Positions 22,484 through 33,342 of a DNA stretch of 64,000 nt are shown piece by piece. How positions within the stretch are numbered: position 1 is the first letter of the stretch; each line of letters begins with the position of its first letter. The translations under genes and the position numbers were made by a program. The DNA comes from Brachionus koreanus (taxonomy: Eukaryota; Rotifera; Eurotatoria; Ploima; Brachionidae): assembly GCA_016987375.1 (NCBI GenBank), contig PJRA01000376.1, positions 41,204 to 105,203 on the forward strand. Direction: 5' to 3'. The notes under the pieces are model-generated. The model made no database searches, had not been told where the DNA came from, and worked only from the letters and a program-made list of their open reading frames with translations.

Positions 22484-22968
22484 GACCGGCCGGCCACCAC
22501 ACGGTCCAAAATAAAAATTGAGTTAGATATTTAAAAAAATTTATAGGCATTAAGATTTATAATTTTATTTATCTTATATTTTATTTTAGGTAATTAAAAT
22601 CTTTTATTTATAAATAATTTAGACATTTAATAACTAATTTTTTTTTATTTGATCAAAATTTGAAATTAAATCTATTAATAAATTGAATAAATTTTTAATT
22701 CGAATTTTTGATTTTTTATGATAAAAAGACTATAATATATTAAAAAATAAACTTCAAAAGATTAATGATGAACTTAAAAGTTATGAAAATCTAATTAAAC
22801 TTATAGTTATTCTTAAAACAAAATTTGAAACCAAGCTTAGAAAATAAAATCAAATTTAATATAATTTTTTTTTAAATTTTAGACTATGAAAAATATAAAT
22901 AAGAAAATTATCTCCTTTTTTTTAAAAAACAAAATTTTTATTTTGGACCTTGTGGTGGCCGGCCCGTC
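22484..22968. mobile_element. Foldback element with 36-bp GC-rich inverted ends
   Basis: Bases 22484-22519 (GACCGGCCGGCCACCACACG, then AT-rich) and 22933-22968 are inverted repeats with two mismatches in 36. The 410-base interior is AT-rich and non-coding. The GC-rich ends stand out sharply from the surrounding DNA. No clear target-site duplication is seen, and additional related GC-rich sequence lies just outside the left arm (22440-22475), so the true element may be larger. Confidence 0.7.
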
Positions 22969-23550
22969 CGTCACTTGGCAAAATCCACCGGATTAACGTT
23001 TTTATGATGATTAATTGAGTCCAAGGGTAATAAACTATGAGCTAATCCCAGAAGGTCGTGCTATAAATGGAGAACAATTAGAATAAATATATGCTTGGCT
23101 TCAATAAAAATATCCTTTTTAGGTTAACCGAAAGCTAATTTTGATGTTTGATCTCATACAGCTAGAAGAAAGATGGGAAAAAAATGGGATCGAACTTTTT
23201 TCTTATCCAGCATAAAGCCCACATCTTTCTCATTCTAATTATCGTCTTTTTCACTCAATGTATCATTTTCTTGGACATTATTTTAAGAAAAAGTTTAAGT
23301 AAAAAGTTAAAGTTGAAGAAGAGTGTGGTTATTTTTTAGCTGCAAAAGTGGCAATAAAAGTTTTATTGAAAAATTAAAAAGAGTTGAAAAAAAAAATTAT
23401 TTTACTCAAAATTTTTGACTCATTCTAATTATTAAAAAAATTAAAATTACTTTTTTTATTAAGATTATTTTTGTATTAACAATACTGATTTTTTTTCCAA
23501 TTTTGTCTAAACGATAATTAGTTTATATAAAATTTAATTAAATTGTTAAT
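22969..23550. other. 3' flank of PIGQ, no gene seen
   Basis: AT-rich sequence downstream of the PIGQ stop codon; no coding similarity found. Confidence 0.5.
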
Positions 23551-26500
23551 TTATCTACCTTCTACAAAGACAAATGATTTTTCTTTTCCTGTTAAAAAAT
23601 ATGCCAATTCATACATAGGCAAATTTTTCAAAAATTTACAAAAATGATAAATCATAAAATTTGATACGACAACTACTATTCTTAGCTAAAATAAATAATT
23701 TTTAAATGCAAATAGAACAAATAATTAATTAAAAATAAACATACAAGTAGAAAAACTGTATAGTAAATCAGAATTGTAGGTAGAAGAAAAAAAACAATGC
23801 AAAATCCGAGTGTCCCGATAAAAAGTTGATCAATGTCGTACGAAAACGAATCGGTTCGTTGTCTGAAAGGATTCATTTTTTTACCGCCGAAAAGCCTAAA
23901 TAGCGACTTTAATGATTTTATCTCCAAACTATAGATTCTATTCGCATAAACGTAAAAACATGTAATATGTATTGAGAACAAGTTAAGCATATCAGATACG
24001 AATGATATCATAAATGAAACGCCTAAAAATCCTGAATACATTAGAGAGTTTATCAGTACTGGGAGAGATTGTTGAATTAAAATCAATGAAGCTTCATAGA
24101 AAAAAAAATCAAAAAAAAAATTCTAGTCGACTTTTACTTACTCTCCCATAGATAAATGTGATAGAGAAAAAATCGACCGAGAAATTCGGCCAGTTGTTTA
24201 TTCAGTTTAAGACCAACGGGTACTCCCATTAGAGTAGTGATTGTAGAGCTAAGAAAAATCATCAGATTCTTAAAATTAAGAAATAATAAAATTAATTTTT
24301 ATTTAAATTTTTTTTTCTTTGAATTAAACACAAAAAAGCCTTAATTTTAAAAATATATAGGCGGTTTGCATCACTTTTGATGCCTAATAGGCTCAGTATT
24401 TTCATATTCCTAATTAATGCTTATAATTTCTGTATTGAAGATATCCTATTTCTTATCCAACAGCATTTGAAATTCAAAGTTAAGCCCTAAAAAAACTGGG
24501 GTTGATTTGAAGAAGTTTTAAAACATGAGTAATTAAAATTTTAATTTTTAAAATAAAAATACTTTCTTTCAAAATATTGGGCTTTACAAACAAAAGGAAA
24601 AGTTTTCCTAGACAAATTAATGATTTTAAAGTTCTAGTATGGAATCAGCAATTTTTTAATACAGATATGACTAGCTTTAATTTGTTTTAAAAACAATACA
24701 GGACTAAGCTATTTATTCTAAAATAAAATTTTAATGGTAAAATTTAATTTGTGGTGGATGAGAGCATTGAAAATTATGAAATTGAGATCGAATTCATTTT
24801 TTTTTTAATTTATATTTAATTTTTTCCTTTATATTCAAAATTTAACTTTTATTTTTCAATTTTATAAAACAACACAATTCCATTTTGTTAAAATAAATAA
24901 TATTTTAATATCCTGACTCATAGAATACAATATGTATGGTAACAGACTTAGTTAAACTTTATGGTTTAAATATTCATAGTTCCAAACCGCCAGAAAATCA
25001 AAAATAGTTGTTATTTAGAGGATTTCCGAACTGTTTCAAAGTAGATCTAGAAAATTATTTATTGCAAGGTATCAAAAAACCATTCCATTTATGGCAAAAA
25101 ATAGTCATTGATAACAAAAATGAACCAGTGTCTAGCTTAACACAAATCCAATCTTATATGAAATATAGACGCTTAAAAATTGGTTTATGACAAAAATTTA
25201 ATGATCATTCTCAAAAAAATTTTTTTTTTTAATTGATAAATTTGATACAGATACATATTTTACTTGATTTAATTAATTTCAAAAGTTATAATTTTTAAAA
25301 TTACCATTGCCTACTATCTTTATCATTCTTAATATTTCAATTTGATTTTATTCACGATTTCTGATTGACTTTTTTTAATTAATTCTTTTATTATAAAAAT
25401 TTAATACTTTATTTCATTTTATTGTCTTATTCGAATTATTTTACAAATAAAACAAAACGTTTATCCATTCCAATATATCTGTGTGTTTAATTTGAATATT
25501 TCATTGTTATTTTAATAATTAAAAATAAAACTTAAATAATAAAACTTAATGTTTATTAAGACGCGATTTATGAATGGATAGATATATGTGCAAAGCTATT
25601 CAAATTTATGCATTTTGGAATATTGTACATAATAAGAGACAACATACATAGCTCATAGCAATGAAGTGGGTGGGGGATATAACACTAGAGGTTACTAATT
25701 GTGAGAGAGATTTAGCTGTGATCATATCATATGATTAACAGCAAACTGCTCAAGTAAAAAGTGCTTGTGCAAAATTAAATAAGTTACTAAAGCTTAAGGA
25801 ATACTTAAGCGAACCTTTTGCAGTATAGAAATGAACTCATAGCCTAAATTTTATGCATCAATGCTGAGACCAAAGCTATGCTAGTTATGGAAACGAGCCA
25901 TAAAGATACTTTGACTTTGAGATAATTTATAGTTAATGAAATGCCATTGTTGAAGATGAATCAAGCAAAATTAAGTAAAAGGCGAGTCAGAAGAGATTTG
26001 ATTTTAAATGTATAAACTAGCAAATGGATTAGAAAATGCAAAACTAGAGTTAAATTATCTACACCTTTATAAGATAAAGGTGCAACATCAAGAGACAATA
26101 GTATGAGAATTCACTGGATATGACTGCTTCAACTGACTGCCATAAAGCAGTAATGGACTCAGGCATTCTTGTTAGAATATCGCAGCAAGAACTACTAACT
26201 AACAAACCAATTTACTGATCCATATACAAGGGACAACACAAATTTTCATTTTCTTTTAAATTTTTTAGGAAAAAAATTTTTACAAATTAATTTTGATAAA
26301 ATTTAAGACCCATCAATTTTTTAAAGGTCATCAGATAGTTTATCTTGAGGAGGTGTTTTTTTATTATTAAAAGTTTAGTTTAGATTGTACCCTGGTAGTT
26401 TGGAAAGGAGTTTAGTCCTTCCTTTCAGCAAAATGGTATTAGTTGATACTTTATAAAAATGCAATAAGATACAAGATATAAATAGATGTTATGGAAATAA

Positions 26501-29347
26501 AAAAACTCTTGTTTTTATTAAAAATTCTAAAATAAAAAAGTTAAGGCTTTTTTATAATTTTCATTCAAAGCTTAAAATTCAAAAATATAAGCGTATTTAC
26601 CTGTATTAAACAATTAATTGTATAACTCAGCCACTCAACTGCATCAAAATAAGGATTAAAAAGGAGAAAAGTCGATAAAATAAATCCAATCCACCAATCG
26701 GCAAAAATGCTGAAAATTCGAGATCTTTTCCTTTACAAAAATAAAGTTTTTTTTTTGTTGTTTATTTTAATGATACAATACCTAACAGCATTTTTGTCAA
26801 CAAACAAAATAATGTACAAAAATAAAACAGTTTGTACTAAATTATCAACTGAATTGGAAAATTGGCTTAATTTTGAAATCAATTTATCTTGATTCAATCT
26901 AAAAAAAAATAATGCAATTTTGTAACTAAGGTCTTTTATTTAATTATTTAGAAAAAAATTAAAATTAAAATTTTTGTTGCTCGCATCTTTAATGAAAAGA
27001 ATAACTCCGATTGCTGAGTTATCAACCGAGTAATGTTTCAAGAATATGTTAAGAATTCTGATCATCTTTTTTTTGGCAATATTTAACTTAAGCTGCTTTG
27101 AAATAGTTCTTAAATTAAATGAAATTTTAACAGATAATTTAGCTCATAATTTTTTGACCAAATACAATTTAAAATTGAAGCGGTTTCTTTTCGAAGACTA
27201 CTATGTTTTTAATCATGATCTTTATCGCTCAAGACGATCTTCTAATTACTTGACAATTCTGAACAAAAAATTAACAAACGATTCATCAATCAAATGGTTT
27301 CAGATACAAAAAAATTTACTAAGAGTCAAACGGGACTTTTTCGATCTATTTGAATCTAGTCAGAACGAAAACGAACTTATTCTAACAAATCAATTGGAAT
27401 ATCCTTTTTTAAAGTATGAAAGCTTACAAAATCTATTCAATAATCAAAACGAAAATGACCGCTTAGTCAACAAATTATTGTTATGTGGACCAAGTAGTGT
27501 TGATTTCAATGATCCACAATGGTCTCTACAATGGTACATTAATGATGGATGTGAGCAAGGCTTTCATTTGAACATTACCCGAGCATGGTCAATGGGTTTC
27601 ACTGGCAAAGGTGTTGTTTTGAGCATTATTGATGATGGCTTAGAGAGAAAAAATTTTGAACTTGCACAAAACTATGATTCTTTGGCAAGCTATGATCTCA
27701 ATGATGATGATAATGATCCCGAGCCTAGGTATGAATCAAGTAATGAAAATAAACACGGCACTCGTTGCGCAGGGGAAATAGCAGCCAGATCGAACAATTC
27801 ATTTTGTGGAGTGGGCGTTGCATATGACTCACGTATTGGTGGTATTCGTTTATTGGATGGCAAAATAACAGACAGACTTGAGGCCGAGGCGCTGGCATTT
27901 AACATAAACTACATTGATATTTTCAGCGCTTCTTGGGGACCATTGGATGATGGAAAAACAGTCGATGGACCAGGAGTGCTAAGCAAAAGAGCTTTCAAAA
28001 ATGGCATCAGGTATGGTCGAAGGGGCAAAGGCACTGTGTATGTTTGGGCAGCAGGAAATGGAGGCAGAGTGAATGATAATTGCAATTGTGATGGATATAC
28101 GTCTAGTATTTACACAATAACTATCGGAAGCATAAATCAGGATGGTGAGATGTCGATTTTTAGCGAAAAATGCTCTTCAATTTTGGCATCGACTTTCAGC
28201 AGTGGAAAAGTGCATCAGAACGGCATAGTTACAAGTGATTTACACAATAGATGTACTAGACGACACACTGGCACTTCTGCATCAGCACCCATAGGTGCTG
28301 GCATTATAGCTCTAGCTCTTGAGGCAAATAGGAATTTGACTTGGAGAGATGTTCAGTATTTGATTGTTTTGACGTCAAAGCCCTACAAATTAAATTCTAA
28401 TGATTGGATTAAAAATGGAATTGGAAAGTTTGTGAGTCATAAATTTGGTTTTGGTTTGATGAATGCTGGAACAATGGTCGATATGGCTCTAAAATGGCCT
28501 AACATTGGCGAACAACTAAAATGTATTTCAATATTTGACAATTTTAATTTAAATTTGAGTAAAATACAAAAAAAAAGTGTTCAATTATTTAGCTTAGGGT
28601 TTTTTAAGTGTAAAAACATAAATTATATTGAGCATGTGGTTGCTCGTTTGACGCTTAATTCAAATGTTCGAGGAAAATTAAAAATTAGCTTGATATCACC
28701 TAAAGGAACCAGGTCGAACCTTTTGGATTTTAGAAAACATGATTTTAGTCGCTATGGCTTCAAATCATGGCCATTCATGAGTGTTCATTTTTGGGGCGAA
28801 AACCCCGACGGTCAATGGTATTTGGAAATTTTGAACAAAAGTGATTATGATGCTTTTTTAGTTGAATGGAAATTGGTAATATATGGAGTTGAATATGTTC
28901 CCGAGTTATTTTTTCAATAAGTACTTACTTTTCTAATCGGATTGTATAGATGCTTTTGGCTGACTCTTTTGAAGGCTTTGAGTCAAAATTAGATTCTGGA
29001 TCATAAAAAAATATGATATAATTATTGTTTGAATTTGCGTTCAATTCTTTTCCGTTTGTAAATATTTTTAACTGTATTGATTTTGATTGTGAATCAAAAG
29101 TAATTAAACATTGTTCTTCTAGACCAATATTAATAAACTCGAGATGAAAAAAACTTGATTTTTTTGTTAAATAGGCTAAACTAACAAAGCCATCATTTTT
29201 TTTATGACCCTTTATAAAAAATTCATAAACAATTCGGTCGTTTTCTTTCTTGGTACTCAAGCTTCCATACAGGTTGATAGTTTCGTTAAAGTATTTTGGT
29301 AGGTTTGATGGAATATAAAATTTAAACAAATTTTTTGGTCTATCCAT
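23551..29347 (-). CDS. PIGQ: PIGQ, GPI-GlcNAc transferase subunit (Gpi1 family)
   Basis: Six exons on the minus strand (28929-29347, 26782-26898, 26601-26730, 24142-24268, 23745-24091, 23551-23685) join in phase to 424 residues. PIGQ is a subunit of the ER-membrane complex that moves GlcNAc from UDP-GlcNAc to phosphatidylinositol, the first GPI-anchor step. Diagnostic PIGQ motifs are [20 protein letters not shown] with LYHIYLW (exon 4), [32 protein letters not shown] and [14 protein letters not shown] (exon 5). The last exon encodes the LRIVVVV...LPMYEL tail. At least four hydrophobic segments are seen. Exon 1 has the family's IIFFYD motif; its donor phase fits exon 2 exactly, but this join is the least certain. 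The protein is shorter than the human one. Intron 1 holds an antisense convertase gene; intron 3 (2.3 kb) holds a LINE relic. Confidence 0.85.
25008..25190 (+). pseudogene. Possible transposase fragment in PIGQ intron 3
   Basis: An open frame of 60 codons without an ATG start (begins TTG), encoding a basic segment with [14 protein letters not shown] and [12 protein letters not shown]. It loosely resembles N-terminal parts of MULE-type transposases, but no diagnostic residues are present. It may be coincidental. Confidence 0.25.
25674..26210 (+). mobile_element. Decayed CR1/jockey-like LINE fragment in PIGQ intron 3
   Basis: Frame-shifted plus-strand translation follows the C-terminal LINE reverse transcriptase: [20 protein letters not shown], then [18 protein letters not shown], then [10 protein letters not shown] further segment reads RRVRRDLI followed by [18 protein letters not shown]. 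The last part closely matches the fragment at 53076-53640 (RRDLIEMYKLVNGIE), so both come from one family. Many stops; not functional. Confidence 0.85.
27046..28920 (+). CDS. Proprotein convertase (furin/kexin-type subtilisin), intronless
   Basis: A 624-residue single-exon protein. A signal peptide (about 1-18) is followed by a prodomain ending in RVKR (93-96), a furin-type autocleavage site. The S8B catalytic domain carries D196 (IIDDG), H237 (KHGTRC), the oxyanion N338 (AAGNGG) and S411 (HTGTSASAP). The oxyanion Asn argues against the PC2 branch, which has Asp. The [14 protein letters not shown] and [15 protein letters not shown] blocks are typical. A P domain follows (about 470-615). The protein ends right after it, with no Cys-rich region or membrane anchor, so it should be soluble and work in the secretory pathway or outside the cell, cleaving precursors at dibasic sites. 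It lies wholly inside intron 1 of PIGQ on the opposite strand; its stop is 8 bases from the PIGQ exon 1 boundary. Confidence 0.9.
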   Translation: MLRILIIFFLAIFNLSCFEIVLKLNEILTDNLAHNFLTKYNLKLKRFLFEDYYVFNHDLYRSRRSSNYLTILNKKLTNDSSIKWFQIQKNLLRVKRDFFDLFESSQNENELILTNQLEYPFLKYESLQNLFNNQNENDRLVNKLLLCGPSSVDFNDPQWSLQWYINDGCEQGFHLNITRAWSMGFTGKGVVLSIIDDGLERKNFELAQNYDSLASYDLNDDDNDPEPRYESSNENKHGTRCAGEIAARSNNSFCGVGVAYDSRIGGIRLLDGKITDRLEAEALAFNINYIDIFSASWGPLDDGKTVDGPGVLSKRAFKNGIRYGRRGKGTVYVWAAGNGGRVNDNCNCDGYTSSIYTITIGSINQDGEMSIFSEKCSSILASTFSSGKVHQNGIVTSDLHNRCTRRHTGTSASAPIGAGIIALALEANRNLTWRDVQYLIVLTSKPYKLNSNDWIKNGIGKFVSHKFGFGLMNAGTMVDMALKWPNIGEQLKCISIFDNFNLNLSKIQKKSVQLFSLGFFKCKNINYIEHVVARLTLNSNVRGKLKISLISPKGTRSNLLDFRKHDFSRYGFKSWPFMSVHFWGENPDGQWYLEILNKSDYDAFLVEWKLVIYGVEYVPELFFQ

Positions 29348-30598
29348 TAGATATCATATAATTAATTCTAAAAAAAAAGCAAATTTAGAACCATTTAATT
29401 AATTTATAAAATAATACATCATGCAGTGAAGCATCAAAATTAAAAAAATAATTAGAAAATTTTTTAAATTTTTTGTTTTAAAATCATGATAGCTAATTTT
29501 AAATGAGAAATTTAGAGTTTGATGTGGATATTAAATTGTGGTTATGTGATTATACCAATTTTGTTGAAAATTAAAAATATAGAATTTTCCTATTTTTTGG
29601 CAATTTAGAGATGATCAAATCAAGATGTCATTTCAATTCAAGGAGTTTATCTTTAAATTTTAAAATTAATCATTATTTTGCTAAAAAACATCAAATAAAT
29701 TTAAAAAAATTTTTTTTCTCAACCCTTTAATAAGACTGATTATTATATTAAAATTTTTTCAAAGTTATTTTGAATTTTTTTTTCATTCTATTTCTTGTTT
29801 TATTTTAAATTTAAATTTAATTTTGAATGTTAGTTTACAAATAATTTTGAAATAAATTCAAAATAAACTCTTTAAACATTCATGATCTAACCAATGGTTT
29901 AGGTAAATATTTTTTTATAATTTTTTTAATTGAATAAGAATTATTGATTTCAAACTTCAAAAATCTAAAATGAGCTAGTTACAAATCTTATTTTTCCACA
30001 TTTCTATGTATTTTCGTTTAAGGTTTTCATTTTTTTTCAATATAAACTCTTCAACTCATTTCATTTCATAAGTTTTAATGTTTTTATTATTTAAAGCTAA
30101 AAATTAAAATTTAAAAGTATTTGAATCTTATTTTTTTTATGATTTAAATTGTCTTTGTAAAGTTATAATAAAATTTGTTCCGTATTTTCAAAGAAAAAAA
30201 AATACATAAACCTATGATATTAAACTTTAATCTTTTTTCAATAAACGATAATATACAAAGCCAACTGATAAAATATGTTCAGTTTAAAGCAAATTTGTTG
30301 TTTTACTTAAAAATACATCTCAATCCCAATATTATTTAAGAAAAAAAAATAATTAAACGGTAAAAAATAAGTCGTGATTATTCAATTTTAAAATTATTTT
30401 TAATTTTTAAATTTTTATGCCAACAAAATTCAATCTTATTTAAAAAAATTAGCTATTTTAATTTTTTTTTTAAAAATTCTGTAAAAATTTTTTTTTTGAA
30501 TTTTAAAATGCTTAAACCATCTTTGAAAATTTTTCTAAAAAATTTTATATTTATTTTGAGAAAAATGAAAACCTGATACGAAAAATCATAAAAATAGA
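29348..30598. other. Intergenic PIGQ-PIGZ, no gene seen
   Basis: AT-rich sequence upstream of PIGQ; it must contain its promoter, but no specific elements could be recognised. Confidence 0.5.
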
Positions 30599-30824
30599 CA
30601 AAGTAAAATTTTTGATCAAATTTCATTTTTTAAAAATGATCAAAACATTCTAAATGCGCAATTAAATTTCCTCGCAAATTTTTGATATTTGGTAAAGATA
30701 AAGCTTTATTTTTAGATTTTTAAAGAAGAATTGTAATTTCTAAAAATGCATTGAAATTTAAATGCGCATTTAGAATGTTTTGATCATTTTTAAAAAATGA
30801 AGTTTGATCAAAATTTTGCTTTGC
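30599..30824. mobile_element. Long hairpin / MITE-like foldback element
   Basis: Arms 30599-30670 and 30753-30824 are reverse complements over about 70 bases with only a handful of mismatches, for example AAAAATGATCAAAACATTCT in the left arm. An 80-base AT-rich spacer separates them. The element is non-coding and lies 3' of PIGZ. A transcript across it would fold into a long stem. Confidence 0.8.
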
Positions 30825-31068
30825 CATAAAAATATAAAACAAGTTTGACTGCAATAAATATAACATTTTCCAAAATTAATACGTTTTTGGATTGGAATAT
30901 TAAATAAATACTAAAAATTTTTCCAATTTCCATTAGGCTAATAATGGTTTTTTGAAAATCTTTAATTTTAATCTGAAATAAAAAATTAATCGATCAAGCT
31001 TTATTTTAAAAAATAAATTATCTAAAAAAATTAAGTATTTGGTTTTAGGATTGATTAATCCAAAAAAA

Positions 31069-33156
31069 TTAGTCAACAATTTGGTATAAACTGAGAGAAA
31101 AAGAAGCCATAAATCTATCAATTAGTCCCATTTTTCTACATTTATTAACATACATTGAAAATTTTATTTTATTTATTTTGGACAAATTATTGTTAAATTG
31201 ACACTTCAAATAATTCAAATGCTCCATCAAGTGTTCAAAACTAAAATGAAACCTAAACTCTTGAATCAAATTGTAATTAAATAAACTTTGATTTGTTTTA
31301 GGATTTTTTTCTTGTTCGTTAAAAATTAATTCTTTTTTTAAAATGGACGGAGCGACAACAAAAATTTCCCAGTTCTTGAGTGCATCACTTTTTAACTTGA
31401 CTATAAATTCTTCCAATTGTTTTTTGTTCGAAGATGACATGAGATCATGAATTTCGCGAAGTGGCTCAACAATTTTTTTACCACTCTTGGCCAATTCAAG
31501 CTTATATCTATTATTGTTGATTAGTTGAACCTTGAATGGCGCTTGGACAAGATGCCGTGGAGGCATATATGTTTGAAAGTAAATTACATGATAATTTTGA
31601 TCAACACTAGAAGGATGAGTAAACATTTTTTGTATATGAGTAAGTGATGCAAGCATTCCTCCTTGATGCAAATAGCCGTAAACAATTAGCATAATAAAGT
31701 TGAAAGTGCACCATAAGTACCTGAGATTTGTGCTGCTTGTTTTACCAAATATTACATGACTGGTAAGCAGACATGTGGGAATGAGAAGTGGTATTAAAAA
31801 TCTAGGTTCTTTATGTGACACTAGCGAAAAAATTACTAGCGGAAATATGAACGAAAGGGCAAAAAAACAAAAAATGTTATCTATCATTTTGTTAAAATTT
31901 AAAATACATTTTTTGATAAATGAGTGAATTTTTTGCTTAATGGATGACTTTTTTTTCTGTGCAGAAATACTTTCTTCGTTAAAGAATAAAAATTGATAGA
32001 AAAAATGAATATTTATGATTACTAGCACTACAAAATTAAATCCAAATAGAAGAAAACAATTCATTAAATGCTGAAATATCGAGTGTTCACCATGCTCTTT
32101 AAGTTTATCACTATTTGAATTATACTTAAAAAAATTATACGGAGTAATTATCAAATTTAGTGATTTAATAAATTCTGCTAATTCATCAAAATTGTTGATT
32201 TCATAAAAATAAAATGTATCTATTAATGAAAATAAAATTGCTAAAGGAACCAAATATTTGCCTATTGATAACGATCTCTTAATAGCGTAAAACAAAAATT
32301 GGCGCTTACTACAAGAGCCAAGTCCATTTAAAATCCAAAATAGAACTGGTACAAAAGAAAATATCAAAAATGTAGGTCTATTAAAAACTCCTAGACACAA
32401 ACAAACACCAATCCATTCGGACAAATAGTTCCATTTAAATATACCAAAGTATTTTAGGCGTTTAAACGAAGAATTTTTTGCTTTTGGACTTTGTTTATTT
32501 AGCTGAAATTCATTTGAGTTTGACGATATTACATTTTTGGTAGTTCCATCGACTGATTCGATCAAGAATCGTTCATTTAAGATTTTTTGGGTTTTTATTG
32601 ATTTAATAATGAGGTATGTTAAAACAGAAAATAAAATAGTCTCAATTGAATTAGAAAATGTTCTGGTTAAATAAACAAAGGCAATATAAGAGCTGGAAAA
32701 CATTAGAAGTACACTACTTTGGTCGAAATCACATAGAGCACTTATTTTCAGCAAACAAAAGTCGTTTATAAACGAATAAAGAGTCATGAATAGTCGCGGA
32801 TAATAGATTAAAGTATTAGCTTGGACAGTAAGAATATTTGAGTCATAGTGGTTTATTGAATTTGCGGTGTAGTCTTTTACGGAGCCAATATTGGATAAAG
32901 TTTTAAGAATGTAAAGTGGAATGCCATAGAATAAATAGGGTATTGCTATATTTCTGATGGGCTGTTGATCGTTTGTTAGCTTAAATTCCCAAGCACGGTA
33001 AATTTTCTCCGAGCAATTGAATAGATCGCCAGCTATGATTTCGACTCCTTGGAAAAATTCATCTGGATGAATGTAGCTACGCTGACTGAATAGAGTCAAG
33101 ACTATTCGTGTTGTTACTAGTAAAAGCCATTGTTTAAGCAGTCTTTGCGAGAACAT
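31069..33156 (-). CDS. PIGZ: PIGZ, GPI mannosyltransferase 4 (SMP3 family, GT22)
   Basis: A 695-residue single-exon, multi-spanning ER membrane protein that adds the fourth, side-branch mannose to the GPI core using dolichol-phosphate-mannose. The N-terminal luminal loop carries the GT22 signature HPDEFFQ (30-36). Family blocks follow in order: YLTRTFSNSIETILFS, FNRPTFLIFSFVPVLFW, the ITPYNFFKYN and EHGEHS pair, SHKEPRFLIPLLIP, YGYLHQGG and TYMPPRHL. Repeated hydrophobic helices occur throughout. The human protein has about 580 residues; the extra length here is a Ser/Asn-rich insert (about 185-230) and a longer C-terminal tail. PIGQ lies downstream on the same strand, but 1.7 kb of AT-rich DNA argues against co-transcription. 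It is divergent from COX19, with 186 bases between the start codons. Confidence 0.92.
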   Translation of the reverse strand: MFSQRLLKQWLLLVTTRIVLTLFSQRSYIHPDEFFQGVEIIAGDLFNCSEKIYRAWEFKLTNDQQPIRNIAIPYLFYGIPLYILKTLSNIGSVKDYTANSINHYDSNILTVQANTLIYYPRLFMTLYSFINDFCLLKISALCDFDQSSVLLMFSSSYIAFVYLTRTFSNSIETILFSVLTYLIIKSIKTQKILNERFLIESVDGTTKNVISSNSNEFQLNKQSPKAKNSSFKRLKYFGIFKWNYLSEWIGVCLCLGVFNRPTFLIFSFVPVLFWILNGLGSCSKRQFLFYAIKRSLSIGKYLVPLAILFSLIDTFYFYEINNFDELAEFIKSLNLIITPYNFFKYNSNSDKLKEHGEHSIFQHLMNCFLLFGFNFVVLVIINIHFFYQFLFFNEESISAQKKKSSIKQKIHSFIKKCILNFNKMIDNIFCFFALSFIFPLVIFSLVSHKEPRFLIPLLIPTCLLTSHVIFGKTSSTNLRYLWCTFNFIMLIVYGYLHQGGMLASLTHIQKMFTHPSSVDQNYHVIYFQTYMPPRHLVQAPFKVQLINNNRYKLELAKSGKKIVEPLREIHDLMSSSNKKQLEEFIVKLKSDALKNWEIFVVAPSILKKELIFNEQEKNPKTNQSLFNYNLIQEFRFHFSFEHLMEHLNYLKCQFNNNLSKINKIKFSMYVNKCRKMGLIDRFMASFSLSLYQIVD

Positions 33157-33342
33157 TTTAAGTTTTTTAAAGTTTATTTTCCAAAAATTGGAAAAAATTG
33201 TTAATTTTAAATTATGGAAATTTTTGTTATTTTAATTATGAATTTTTTTTTGCTGAGAAATTTAATTTATTTTATTAATGTATTAGAAATTAGTGAGAAA
33301 ATATCTGAATTTATTAATTTATAATTTTTGTTTAATAGCAAT
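33157..33342. promoter_or_regulatory. Shared divergent promoter of PIGZ and COX19
   Basis: The two start codons are 186 bases apart and face away from each other, so this interval probably serves both genes. A pyrimidine run ending in TTTAATAG lies four bases before the COX19 ATG. It looks like a 3' splice site, suggesting a 5'UTR intron or a trans-splicing acceptor. Confidence 0.5.

Noticed and set aside
26707..26892. 61-codon plus-strand open frame with a hydrophobic stretch
   Set aside because: It is the antisense of PIGQ exons 2 and 3, whose minus-strand splicing and motifs are well supported.
30933..31121. 62-codon minus-strand frame overlapping the PIGZ C-terminus
   Set aside because: Out-of-frame overlap with the well-supported PIGZ reading frame; low-complexity Leu/Phe/Lys.
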